64,000 bases of DNA from M2408 sp046303515. GTDB lineage: Bacteria > Bacteroidota > Bacteroidia > Flavobacteriales_D > Crocinitomicaceae. This document shows positions 56,239-64,000 of this stretch, piece after piece. How positions within the stretch are numbered: the stretch's first letter is position 1; the number at the start of each line of letters is the position of its first letter. The notes below the pieces were generated by a model. That model searched no databases, had not been told where the DNA came from, and saw only the letters and a program-made list of their open reading frames with translations. The position numbers were made by a program, and so were the translations under genes. Location: contig JBKCGI010000226.1 of NCBI GenBank assembly GCA_046303515.1, positions 1 to 64,000 on the forward strand. The letters are read 5' to 3'.

Positions 56239-59200
56239 GTGAAAAATAAAATTTACATATTATTTGTTGTTACATTTTTATCATTTGTTGCACCTTTAAA
56301 AAGCTTTGGTATTGAAGCCTTAGGTGGAGAAATTACATGGAAATGTGCTGGTGGTAGTAATTTTATTTTTGAGTTGGTGCTTTACCGAGATTGTAATAGT
56401 ACAGATTTAACATCACTTTCTGAAAATATTCGTGTTTGGAATCATGGAACGATAACCGATATTGCTGTAAATTTTATCAGTAAAACCAATATTTCTCCTA
56501 TTTGTACACCAAATACTTCCTCACCGCCCGCTTTGAGCTGTGGATCTGGTGATAATGGCGGAAATGGTTTAGGAGCAGTTGAAAAGTTTATTTTTCAGAG
56601 TAACCCCATTAATCTTTCTGGTGTTCCCGGAGCAAATGGTTGGATTTTCACCTATGAAACAAGTGCAAGAAAAGCTTCAATTTCTAATATTTCGAATCCT
56701 GCTTCAAATGGAATGACCTTGGTTGCAAAAATGTTTGAAATTGCAGAAGTACAAAATGCCTGCTTGGATAATTCTCCTGTTTTTCTTGAAAATCCGTATT
56801 TGATTGTTTGCAGTGGAACACCATATCGTTACATGCCAAACATTTCAGATCCTGATTTAGATTCTTTAAATTTCAGCTTGGTAAATCCCCTAAATAATTT
56901 TCCAGGAGGAAGTTTTAATCCGCCAACAAACCCAATTCCAACTGCATTTATTGCTGGTTATTCAGCATTATCTCCGACTCCAAATTCAACCATGAATGGG
57001 GCAAATGTTAACTTTGCAATTGATCCAGTATTTGGTGATATTAGTTTTTCTACAATCTCGTCGGGAGAATATGTCTTTAAAATTTTAGTTGCATCGTATC
57101 GTAATGGCAGAAAAATTGCTGAAGTAGAAAGGGAAATGCTTGTATTTGTAACGAATTGTGCAAATTCAAATAATGCGCCATTAATTAACGCTCCAGTTGA
57201 ACTAGTATCTACTTTTGCAGGAAGTTTTCAAGCTGGAAATTTAGTTGTATTTACGCCAACTTCTTCTGATATAGAGGTTTTACAAGATGATGTAACTCCA
57301 CAACAAAATACCTCTACCATTAGTAGTATTGTGTTGCCATTGCCACAATCTTCAAATGGAATTCAGGGAAGTTCGAATACTATTAATTGGCAAACAAATT
57401 GTACAGATTTAAAAAATACATTTGGGAATGAATACGCCTCAGTAACCTATAATTTTGTTGTAAAAGTGACTGATAATTATTGTCAAATCCCAAAAGTTTC
57501 CTATCAACGTATTCAAATAGAATTAAACAGCGATGTTCAAATTAATCCTGCCAAAATTCAGTGCATTCAAACTTTAGCTAATGGAGATTTGATTATCAAC
57601 TGGGATCAAGTTTTTGATGTAAATGGAGATTTTGTTTCCTATGATTTATATTCGATTCAAAGTGGACTAATAGCTAGTGTTAATTCAATAAATACAACAA
57701 CTTTTACTGTTCCTGCAGTGAATGCTGATCATGATTTTTTTATTAAAACCTTAAGCGGAACTCCTTGTACAATTGCTGTTTCAAGCGATACTGTGAGTAA
57801 CATGTTTTTGACACTTTTTAATCCCTTAGACGGTACTGCAACATTATCTTGGAATCCACCATTTTCGTCTGAAGTGACAACTTTTGCAAATCAATATGAA
57901 ATTTTCAGAGAGTTTCCCTTAGGAACTTGGACTTCAATTGGATTTGTACCTTATGGAACAAATAATTTTATTGATACCATTGATATTTGCCAAGCGAATT
58001 TAAATTATTACGTACAATTAAACGATCAAGTTTGTCCTCATATTTCATCAATCGACGGTGATATGTTAGAAGATAGAATTTCACCTTTTGCACCAGAAAT
58101 CACATCTGTGTCAATTGACACAATTACTGGACTTGCTACTTTAAATTGGCTGGTTCCAAATAATACAGACATTGAGGGGTATGTAATTTACTTGAACAAT
58201 GTCGAGTTTGATACGGTTTTTGGCATTAATTCTACTTCCTATACCTATCCTGTTGGAAATATCAATTCAAGTTTAAATTTTAGTGTAGCAGCTTTTGATT
58301 TTTGTACTTCGCAGTTTAATCCATTATTTAACCAAACTTCTGGACGAAGTGAACCGCACACAAGTATGTTTTTGACGCATGATTATGATGTTTGTTCAAA
58401 AACGGTTCAATTATCTTGGACGAAATATTTAGGTTGGCAGGCTGTAGATTCTATTGAAATTTTCGGACAAAAAGAAAATGGCATCTGGGAATCCTATGGT
58501 AAAATAGACCAAGGAGTTGGAATTCCAAGAAATTTTGAAATTATTTTAGATGAATTTGTAAACTATACTTTTGTTGTTCAGGCTTTAGATAGTGCTGGGA
58601 ATAACATGTCATTTTCAAATTTAATTCAATTTTTCACGCAATCGACTTCAAAACCAAGTTTCAATTATTTGAGAGTTGCATCTGTATCGGGAGAATTAGT
58701 TGAAATCATACATGAAGTCGAATTGATTTCTGGAGTTTCCGAATTAGCATTAGAAAAATTAAATGAAGATGGTGTTTTTGAAGAAATTCAGCGAATTCCA
58801 GCCGTGGCAAATGCATATTTTACAGACGAGGATGTTTCCGTTGATGAAAAAAGTTATTCTTATCAAGTAAGAGTGATCGATAGTTGTGGAAATTTGGGTG
58901 GTGCTTCAAATGTTGCTAAAACTATTTTACTGAAATATCAAACGGATAATTTGAATCTAATAAATACCTTAACCTGGTCAAAATACGAAGGTTTCAATGG
59001 GTCAATTTTGTACTATAACGTTTACAGAGGTGTAGATGGTGTTTTTGATCCGGGCGTCTTTGTAACTGTTCCGGCGGACCAAAATTTTTATGTAGATATG
59101 GTGAAATCTGGATTAGAATTTAGTGGCAAAATTTGCTACTATGTGCAGGCTGTGGAAGCAATAAATATTTATGGTTACAGAGAAGTAAGTTATTCAAATA

Positions 59201-59505
59201 CAGTTTGTCCTGTTTTTGAACCTCTAATTTATGTTCCAAATTCTTTCACACCAAATGACGATGATTTGAATGAAGTTTTTATCCCAAAGTTTGACATGAT
59301 TGATGTCAATGAATATCAATTTACAATTTTTGACCGCTGGGGACAAGTAATTTTTCAAACGAAAGAAAGCAGCGAAGGTTGGGATGGGAAAATTGATTTG
59401 TCAGGCAAAATAGCTCCAAATGGAAGTTACATGTATGTTGTTCAAATTAGAGATGGAAATCAGCAAGAAATTATCAAGCGAGGACATGTAAATGTAATTC
59501 GATAA
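56239..59505 (+). CDS. Gliding-motility-associated (CHU_C) C-terminal domain surface protein, 1088 aa (GTG start)
   Basis: A signal peptide (residues about 5-23, YILFVVTFLSFVAPLKSFG) follows a GTG start. The N-terminal half contains cysteine-bearing domains (ITWKCAGGSNFIFELVLYRD) seen in Bacteroidota surface proteins. The middle has several FN3-like units (VSWNPP-like strands such as ATLSWNPPFSSEVTT and ATLNWLVPNNTD). The last 90 residues are the gliding-motility-associated C-terminal domain: YVPNSFTPNDDDLNEVFIPK, FTIFDRWGQVIFQTKE, GWDGK and APNGSYMYVVQIRDGNQQEI. This type B CTD directs export and surface attachment by T9SS. Likely adhesin or structural surface protein; exact role unknown. 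Confidence 0.92.
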   Translation: MKNKIYILFVVTFLSFVAPLKSFGIEALGGEITWKCAGGSNFIFELVLYRDCNSTDLTSLSENIRVWNHGTITDIAVNFISKTNISPICTPNTSSPPALSCGSGDNGGNGLGAVEKFIFQSNPINLSGVPGANGWIFTYETSARKASISNISNPASNGMTLVAKMFEIAEVQNACLDNSPVFLENPYLIVCSGTPYRYMPNISDPDLDSLNFSLVNPLNNFPGGSFNPPTNPIPTAFIAGYSALSPTPNSTMNGANVNFAIDPVFGDISFSTISSGEYVFKILVASYRNGRKIAEVEREMLVFVTNCANSNNAPLINAPVELVSTFAGSFQAGNLVVFTPTSSDIEVLQDDVTPQQNTSTISSIVLPLPQSSNGIQGSSNTINWQTNCTDLKNTFGNEYASVTYNFVVKVTDNYCQIPKVSYQRIQIELNSDVQINPAKIQCIQTLANGDLIINWDQVFDVNGDFVSYDLYSIQSGLIASVNSINTTTFTVPAVNADHDFFIKTLSGTPCTIAVSSDTVSNMFLTLFNPLDGTATLSWNPPFSSEVTTFANQYEIFREFPLGTWTSIGFVPYGTNNFIDTIDICQANLNYYVQLNDQVCPHISSIDGDMLEDRISPFAPEITSVSIDTITGLATLNWLVPNNTDIEGYVIYLNNVEFDTVFGINSTSYTYPVGNINSSLNFSVAAFDFCTSQFNPLFNQTSGRSEPHTSMFLTHDYDVCSKTVQLSWTKYLGWQAVDSIEIFGQKENGIWESYGKIDQGVGIPRNFEIILDEFVNYTFVVQALDSAGNNMSFSNLIQFFTQSTSKPSFNYLRVASVSGELVEIIHEVELISGVSELALEKLNEDGVFEEIQRIPAVANAYFTDEDVSVDEKSYSYQVRVIDSCGNLGGASNVAKTILLKYQTDNLNLINTLTWSKYEGFNGSILYYNVYRGVDGVFDPGVFVTVPADQNFYVDMVKSGLEFSGKICYYVQAVEAINIYGYREVSYSNTVCPVFEPLIYVPNSFTPNDDDLNEVFIPKFDMIDVNEYQFTIFDRWGQVIFQTKESSEGWDGKIDLSGKIAPNGSYMYVVQIRDGNQQEIIKRGHVNVIR

Positions 59506-59509
59506 TTTT

Positions 59510-59517
59510 TATCTTTG
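59510..59517 (+). promoter_or_regulatory. Promoter -7 box for the TPR protein gene, leaderless arrangement
   Basis: A perfect TATCTTTG begins four bases after the upstream stop and ends four bases before the ATG at 59522. Alternatively this gene is transcribed with the CHU_C gene upstream. Confidence 0.45.
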
Positions 59518-59521
59518 GAAA

Positions 59522-60787
59522 ATGAATAAATCAATTCTAACGATATTTGTAGTTTGTCTTACTTATTTTGCACAAAGTCAGCTGATTTCAACTGTTAGAA
59601 AATCATTTTATTCTTTTGATAAAAACATACTCAAAAACGCTTCAATTTTAAGAGATTTTTATTTAGATGACAGTCCAGATTCGATTTACAATATTGGAAG
59701 TTATTTGATTCGAAAGGGTTTTCAAAATGAAAATCAAGCTCAAATTAATTACGGTAAACTTATTATTTCAAGTTATTATTACGAGCACGGAAAAGCTGAA
59801 GTAAGCATTGAAAATTTGAGAGCATGTATTCAATATTATGAGCGCAGAAAAGATATTGAAAATTTAGCTGATGCTCAAAATATGATGGGTTTAGCTTTGA
59901 TGTATCAAGAGAAAAATAAAGAAGCCATCTCTTGGTTTCTAAAATCTTTAAACAATGCTCAAAAATTACCCGAAGATGCTGAATCTTACATGGCGCAAAT
60001 CAATATGGTGGAGGCATTTTATCGCTTAAATCTATTTGAATCTGCAGAAAAAGAATTGGAATCTTTTATTGATAAAGTTACAAGACAAAAATTAAACAAA
60101 GGATTACGAAAAGCCTATCAGTTAAAATCTAAAATTTGTTTTGCAACAGAAAGAATCTCTGAAGGAATAGCTTACAGTAAAAAATCATTGCAGTTAGCCT
60201 TTCAAAATGGAGATAAATTGGGATTATCTTTTGCTCAAAACGACATGGCGATTGCTTATTTTCAAGAAGGTAATGAATTAGAAGCCAAAAAGTCTTTTGA
60301 AAAAAGTTTACAATTACGTAAAGAGATTGGAAATTTCCCCATTATATGTGAAAGTTATTTCAATTTGGGCGAATATTATTATTTCAAAGAAGATTATTCC
60401 AAGGCGATTCAATATTATGATTCCTCTTTTCAATTAGCCTTAAAAAACAAACTTTTGCAGGAACAAGTGGATGCATTGGAGCGAATTGGAGAATGTTACA
60501 GCAAATCAAATTCACCGCAAAAAGCATATGAGTTTATGGCTAAATTTGCAGAAACGCAGCGTGAATTGATTCAAAAAATAAAAGCTGACAATGTTGAAAT
60601 TGATACAGATTTGCGCAATTTTAGAGACTCAGAACAAGAACTAAATCAAGCGCGAAGAGAACGTGAATTACAAAAGCGCATAGTTAAATCTGAACGCAAT
60701 ACTTTTTGGATGTTGATTTTAACTGTTATCGTTATTTCACTTAGTATTTTATTCCTTTTGAAATCTAGAAAAAATGGTGCTGAGTGA
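59522..60787 (+). CDS. TPR-repeat transmembrane protein without output domain, 421 aa
   Basis: A signal peptide (MNKSILTIFVVCLTYFAQSQ) is followed by about six tetratricopeptide repeats (residues 60-340; for example AQNMMGLALMYQEKNKEAIS and ESYFNLGEYYYFKEDYSKAI). A coiled coil (about 345-390) precedes one transmembrane helix (about 395-415, FWMLILTVIVISLSILFLLK) and a short basic tail ending SRKNGAE. This is the layout of Bacteroidota TPR sensor kinases or regulators up to the membrane helix, but the cytoplasmic output domain is absent. It may act through a partner. A 48-residue membrane protein gene overlaps its 3' end. Confidence 0.85.
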   Translation: MNKSILTIFVVCLTYFAQSQLISTVRKSFYSFDKNILKNASILRDFYLDDSPDSIYNIGSYLIRKGFQNENQAQINYGKLIISSYYYEHGKAEVSIENLRACIQYYERRKDIENLADAQNMMGLALMYQEKNKEAISWFLKSLNNAQKLPEDAESYMAQINMVEAFYRLNLFESAEKELESFIDKVTRQKLNKGLRKAYQLKSKICFATERISEGIAYSKKSLQLAFQNGDKLGLSFAQNDMAIAYFQEGNELEAKKSFEKSLQLRKEIGNFPIICESYFNLGEYYYFKEDYSKAIQYYDSSFQLALKNKLLQEQVDALERIGECYSKSNSPQKAYEFMAKFAETQRELIQKIKADNVEIDTDLRNFRDSEQELNQARRERELQKRIVKSERNTFWMLILTVIVISLSILFLLKSRKNGAE

Positions 60788-60920
60788 AACCCAATGGCTA
60801 ATAGGAGAAGAAACATTTTATTCCGTTCCTTTTATTTCAACAGATTTACTTTTTCTTATCTTAATTTCAATAATTGCAGTGCTAATAATTCTTCTAATTA
60901 GAAGAAAAAAGAAAAATTAA
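60774..60920 (+). CDS. Tiny single-helix membrane protein, 48 aa, overlapping two neighbours
   Basis: The frame starts at an ATG 14 bases before the stop of the TPR gene and encodes MVLSETQWLIGEETFYSVPF, then a helix LLFLILISIIAVLIILLI and a basic RRKKKN end. The stop overlaps the last bases of the convergent apaG gene. Positive inside-rule charges follow the helix. No homology can be asserted. It is plausible as a real protein because its start is coupled to the upstream stop and the hydrophobic helix is well formed, but it is only 48 residues. Confidence 0.55.
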   Translation: MVLSETQWLIGEETFYSVPFISTDLLFLILISIIAVLIILLIRRKKKN

Positions 60921-61303
60921 TTCAATTTTCCTGGGAAAATTAAATCAAATCGAGGAATGATAACCTTAAATTTCTTATTGGTTGTGAGATTTAAAAAAGT
61001 ATAATTTCCTTCCATGTAACCCATTTCACTTTTTAATTCACAATAAGAAACATAAGCGTGGGATTCATTAAATTTCAGGTTTGGTTGTTCACCTACAACT
61101 CCAAGTCCTTCAACAACATGTGGTTCATCTAAACTGTCAAAAACATACCATTCACGAGAAAGTAATTTTACTTCGTCAGAATTTGAATTTTGAATGTTAA
61201 TCTGATACTCAAAAATAAAGGAATTCTCTTCTAAATACGACAATTTCTCATTGTATTTAGCTTGCACTGAGATGCAAATTCCATGTGTAACTTTTGTTTT
61301 CAT
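60917..61303 (-). CDS. apaG: ApaG domain protein, 128 aa
   Basis: A compact beta-sandwich with ISVQAKYNEKLSYLEENSFIFEYQINIQN, LLSREWYVFD, VVGEQPNLKFNESHAYVSYCELKSEMGYMEGNYTF and VIIPRFDLIFPG. These cover the ApaG pattern (GVVGEQP and GxMxGxY signatures). ApaG is a small protein of uncertain function linked to cobalt/magnesium efflux in enterobacteria and to F-box/PDIP38-like folds. I used the ATG at 61303; a GTG one codon upstream is the alternative. Confidence 0.93.
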   Translation of the reverse strand: MKTKVTHGICISVQAKYNEKLSYLEENSFIFEYQINIQNSNSDEVKLLSREWYVFDSLDEPHVVEGLGVVGEQPNLKFNESHAYVSYCELKSEMGYMEGNYTFLNLTTNKKFKVIIPRFDLIFPGKLN

Positions 61304-61443
61304 CACTTTTATTGTTCGATAAAAATAAAAAAATATTTCCTTCGATTTACATTTTTAACATTTATTTTTTGATTTTATTTGAGAAATAATTACTTGAATG
61401 GATAGAAATTCTTAACTTCATCCCGATTTTTAAAAGATTATCA

Positions 61444-64000
61444 ATGAAAAATTTCTTCCAAAAAAATTGGGTACATTTTGCCATAATAGCAATTTTATTT
61501 ATAGTTACTTACTTTTATTTCAGTCCACAATTTGATGGTTATGGATTAAAACAACACGATATTGAGATGCATAAAGGTATGTCAAGCGAAGTTGTTGACT
61601 ATAGAGAAAGAACGGGAAGTGAAACTTTGTGGACAAATTCAATGTTTGGAGGGATGCCAACGATGCAGATATCTCTTTTGTATGAGGGTAATTATATTGC
61701 AGAAAGTGTTACAGCATTTTTGAAAACACTTCCTCCACCAGCTGGGGTTGTCTTTTTATACATGATTTGCTTTTACATCTTCGCAATGTGTTTGCGCTTA
61801 AATCCTTGGGTAGGTTTACTTGGAGCAATTGCATTCGGATTTTCATCTTATGACATTATTATCATTCAAGCAGGGCACAACTCCAAAGCATTAGCAGTTG
61901 CATTTATGGCTCCAGTAGTAGGTGCGTTTATTATGGCCTATCAGCGGAATATGAAGTGGGGAATTTTACTTTCGGCCCTTTTTATGACGTTTGAAATTTC
62001 CATGAATCACTTGCAAGTGACTTATTATTTGGGTATTTTGATGCTTGGTTTAGGTCTTGTAATGTTTTTAGATGCGATTAAAAGAAAAGCATTTAAATCT
62101 TTTTTCATCACTACAGGAGGAATTGTAATTGCTTATATTTTGGCTGTTGTAATCAATTATGGAAATATTTCGCTTACAAATGACTATTCAAAACACACGA
62201 TTCGTGGTGGCAACGATATCACTACAAACCCTGATGGAACATCGAATAAAGGAAATTCAACATCAGGATTAGACAAAGATTATGTTACGCAATGGAGTTA
62301 CGGAATTGGTGAATCATTCACATTAATTTCTCCTTATGTAAAAGGTGGTGGAACAGTTACTTTGGCGGATAGTCCATTTGCAGAAGACGCTCAAAATTTA
62401 GACATGGATGCTGAAAAGTTGAATGGTGTGATGAATTTTCCTGTTTATTGGGGAGATCAACCAATGACTTCAGGTCCAGTTTATGTTGGTATAATTGTTG
62501 CGCTTTTAGCATTTTTGGCTCTGGTATTTGTTAAAAACCCAATTAAATGGGCATTACTAGCGGTAACTGCATTGACTTTAGCACTTTCCTGGGGTAAAAA
62601 CTTCATGGGATTAACCGATTTTTTCTTGGACAATGTGCCTGGATACAACAAATTTAGAGCGGTAACAATTATTTTGATTGTAGTTGAGTTATGTATTCCA
62701 ATTTTGGGTGTATTGTTCTTAAATTACATTGTAAAAGAAAGAGAAGCAATTGTAGCTCAAAAGAAAAAATTCTTTATTGCAGCTGGAGCATTTGTAGCCT
62801 TCTTATTTATTGTGAAAATGGTTGGCTTAGGTGATAATTTCATGTCACCAAATGACACAGCCCAATTCAAGCAAATTGAAGATGCAAAAGAAAACATCAA
62901 ATCCGGAATCAAAGGTCAAATCATGCAAATGAGTCCTGCAGATCAACAGAAATATGGTGTAAATGTTAATGATCCTGCTCAAATGGAGCAATTTGTTGAA
63001 TCACAGTACGAACAATATGTTTCTACTAATAATTTACAGCAATTAAAAGTATCTCAAAGCGATGTAAAGGTTGTGAGAGAATCGATTTTTGACTCTAGTA
63101 TGAATCGCTCGCTATTGTTTTCTGTTTTAGCTTTAGGAATTTTGGCTTTATTGTTTTTCACACAATTGCCTTCTTTGGTTATTGTTGGAGGTTTAACAGT
63201 TTTGGTTGCAGCGGACTTAATTCCTGTAGCAACCAACTATTTGGGTAAACAAGAACAAGGTTCAGGTTATAAATACTGGGATTTAAAAGGGAATACCTTA
63301 TATCCAATTAGTGCGAATACTGCGGATTTGCAAATCATGGAGATCGAAACATCTTTAAACCCAAATCTGAAAGCTAAAGTATCGGCTGGAGAAAAATCGG
63401 GCGCAACAAAAGCAGATGAATTAGCTTTGAGTGGAGGAGAAAAAAACAGGGTAATCGATTCATACAAATTTGCTGCTTTAAATAGAAATACAAATTACAG
63501 AGTATTTGACGTGAGAGGAAATTTTGGTAGTGCAAATGCTTCTTATTTCCATAAATCTTTAGGTGGATACCACGGTGCAAAATTGAGAAATATTCAGAAT
63601 GTTTTTGAATACCATTTGTCAAAAAACAACAATAAAGTATATGATATTTTAAATGTCAAATATTTCATCCAACAAGATGATAAAGGAAATTATCAAGCTT
63701 CTCCAAACATGTCTGCAGCAGGAAATGCGTGGTTTGTGAAAAGAATTGAAACGTTTGCTACGCCAAATGATGAAATCAGAGCTTTAGGGAATCAATTTGA
63801 GGTGAAAAACATAGGACAAGGTGTTTTAGTTGTGAATGGAGCTCAAAAAACGGATGCTAAAGTTTATGGTTCTGAATCAATGAAATATGTTTTGCAGGGA
63901 GATAGTTTAGATGTTCCTTTAACAAACGGAATGTCTGAAGGAATGGAAGCCTATTTCGTTATGGATATCAATGGAAAAACGAATTTAGTTCCAAAAATGA
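61444..64000 (+). CDS. YfhO-like multi-pass membrane protein, N-terminal 852 residues (3' truncated by window edge)
   Basis: A large frame is open from the ATG at 61444 to the end of the window without a stop. It has at least ten transmembrane helices (for example VHFAIIAILFIVTYFYF, PPAGVVFLYMICFYIFAMCL, WALLAVTALTLALSWGK and LLFSVLALGILALLFFTQL). A long periplasmic part begins with the motif STSGLDKDYVTQWSYGIGES, as in YfhO family proteins of Bacteroidota. After the last visible helices a hydrophilic domain of about 250 residues begins (VIDSYKFAALNRNTNYRVFDV). YfhO-like proteins are GT-C-type membrane proteins implicated in glycosylation of cell-wall or surface polymers; the donor and acceptor here are unknown. 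Confidence 0.9.
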   Translation, partial: MKNFFQKNWVHFAIIAILFIVTYFYFSPQFDGYGLKQHDIEMHKGMSSEVVDYRERTGSETLWTNSMFGGMPTMQISLLYEGNYIAESVTAFLKTLPPPAGVVFLYMICFYIFAMCLRLNPWVGLLGAIAFGFSSYDIIIIQAGHNSKALAVAFMAPVVGAFIMAYQRNMKWGILLSALFMTFEISMNHLQVTYYLGILMLGLGLVMFLDAIKRKAFKSFFITTGGIVIAYILAVVINYGNISLTNDYSKHTIRGGNDITTNPDGTSNKGNSTSGLDKDYVTQWSYGIGESFTLISPYVKGGGTVTLADSPFAEDAQNLDMDAEKLNGVMNFPVYWGDQPMTSGPVYVGIIVALLAFLALVFVKNPIKWALLAVTALTLALSWGKNFMGLTDFFLDNVPGYNKFRAVTIILIVVELCIPILGVLFLNYIVKEREAIVAQKKKFFIAAGAFVAFLFIVKMVGLGDNFMSPNDTAQFKQIEDAKENIKSGIKGQIMQMSPADQQKYGVNVNDPAQMEQFVESQYEQYVSTNNLQQLKVSQSDVKVVRESIFDSSMNRSLLFSVLALGILALLFFTQLPSLVIVGGLTVLVAADLIPVATNYLGKQEQGSGYKYWDLKGNTLYPISANTADLQIMEIETSLNPNLKAKVSAGEKSGATKADELALSGGEKNRVIDSYKFAALNRNTNYRVFDVRGNFGSANASYFHKSLGGYHGAKLRNIQNVFEYHLSKNNNKVYDILNVKYFIQQDDKGNYQASPNMSAAGNAWFVKRIETFATPNDEIRALGNQFEVKNIGQGVLVVNGAQKTDAKVYGSESMKYVLQGDSLDVPLTNGMSEGMEAYFVMDINGKTNLVPKM

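Overview
This is an AT-rich chromosomal window from a member of the Bacteroidota, most likely order Flavobacteriales and possibly close to Crocinitomicaceae/Fluviicola (the family is inference). The evidence is as follows. Many genes are preceded by the Bacteroidota promoter box TAnnTTTG, and Shine-Dalgarno sequences are largely absent. There are secreted proteins with type IX secretion (T9SS) C-terminal signals and a gliding-motility-associated C-terminal domain. Lineage-typical genes and neighbourhoods include ribosomal protein THX, DUF5686, DUF4834, tsaD next to tamB, and coaX - outer-membrane protein - lptC. I found no tRNA, rRNA, CRISPR array, insertion sequence or prophage. It reads as ordinary core chromosome with scattered small accessory pieces.

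Layout. 1-8 kb: the 3' end of a YifB/ComM ATPase gene, then a leftward block with a secreted T9SS-type protein, a membrane-anchored TPR/AraC regulator, an acetate-type sodium symporter with its DUF485 partner, and a lipoprotein. 8-13 kb: a RelE/ParE-type toxin-antitoxin pair lying between two near-identical terminators, then typA and a DEAD-box RNA helicase. 13-19 kb: a T9SS ELWxxDGT-like protein, an SRPBCC protein, a DUF5686 outer-membrane protein with a small acidic lipoprotein, and a SlyD-like isomerase. 19.6-26.3 kb: a leftward seven-gene operon (ABC transporter ATPase and permease, coaX, outer-membrane protein, lptC, small membrane protein, Smr-less MutS2). 26-31 kb: WG-repeat lipoprotein, second lipoprotein, SDR enzyme, an ABC1/UbiB-like kinase with a TetR-like regulator, an ORF6N protein and a DUF2019 protein.

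31.6-45 kb: carB lacking the C-terminal regulatory domain, DUF4834, a CoA-binding protein bracketed by two copies of a TIR-like repeat, mnmA, divergent tsaD/tamB and a biotin carboxylase. 45-56 kb: a sugar-phosphate isomerase, a ZIP metal transporter, HU, a TrmH-family methyltransferase, THX, serC-serA with a tandem repeat between them, then a tight run of O-methyltransferase, MscS channel, thioesterase, nitronate monooxygenase and two M16 peptidase subunits. 56-64 kb: a large gliding-motility-associated surface protein, a TPR-transmembrane protein with no output domain, an overlooked 48-residue membrane protein, apaG, and a YfhO-like membrane protein running off the end.

I did not find a clear new multi-gene system. 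The most noteworthy signals are at the regulatory and repeat level. Several genes have a perfect TAnnTTTG box ending only 3-11 bases before the start codon, which implies leaderless or nearly leaderless mRNAs. Families of short intergenic repeats recur at equivalent positions, and one appears to have become coding sequence inside tsaD. Domain-loss variants (MutS2 without Smr, CarB without its regulatory domain, a TPR sensor without output) and a non-standard T9SS-like C-terminus are the protein-level oddities.
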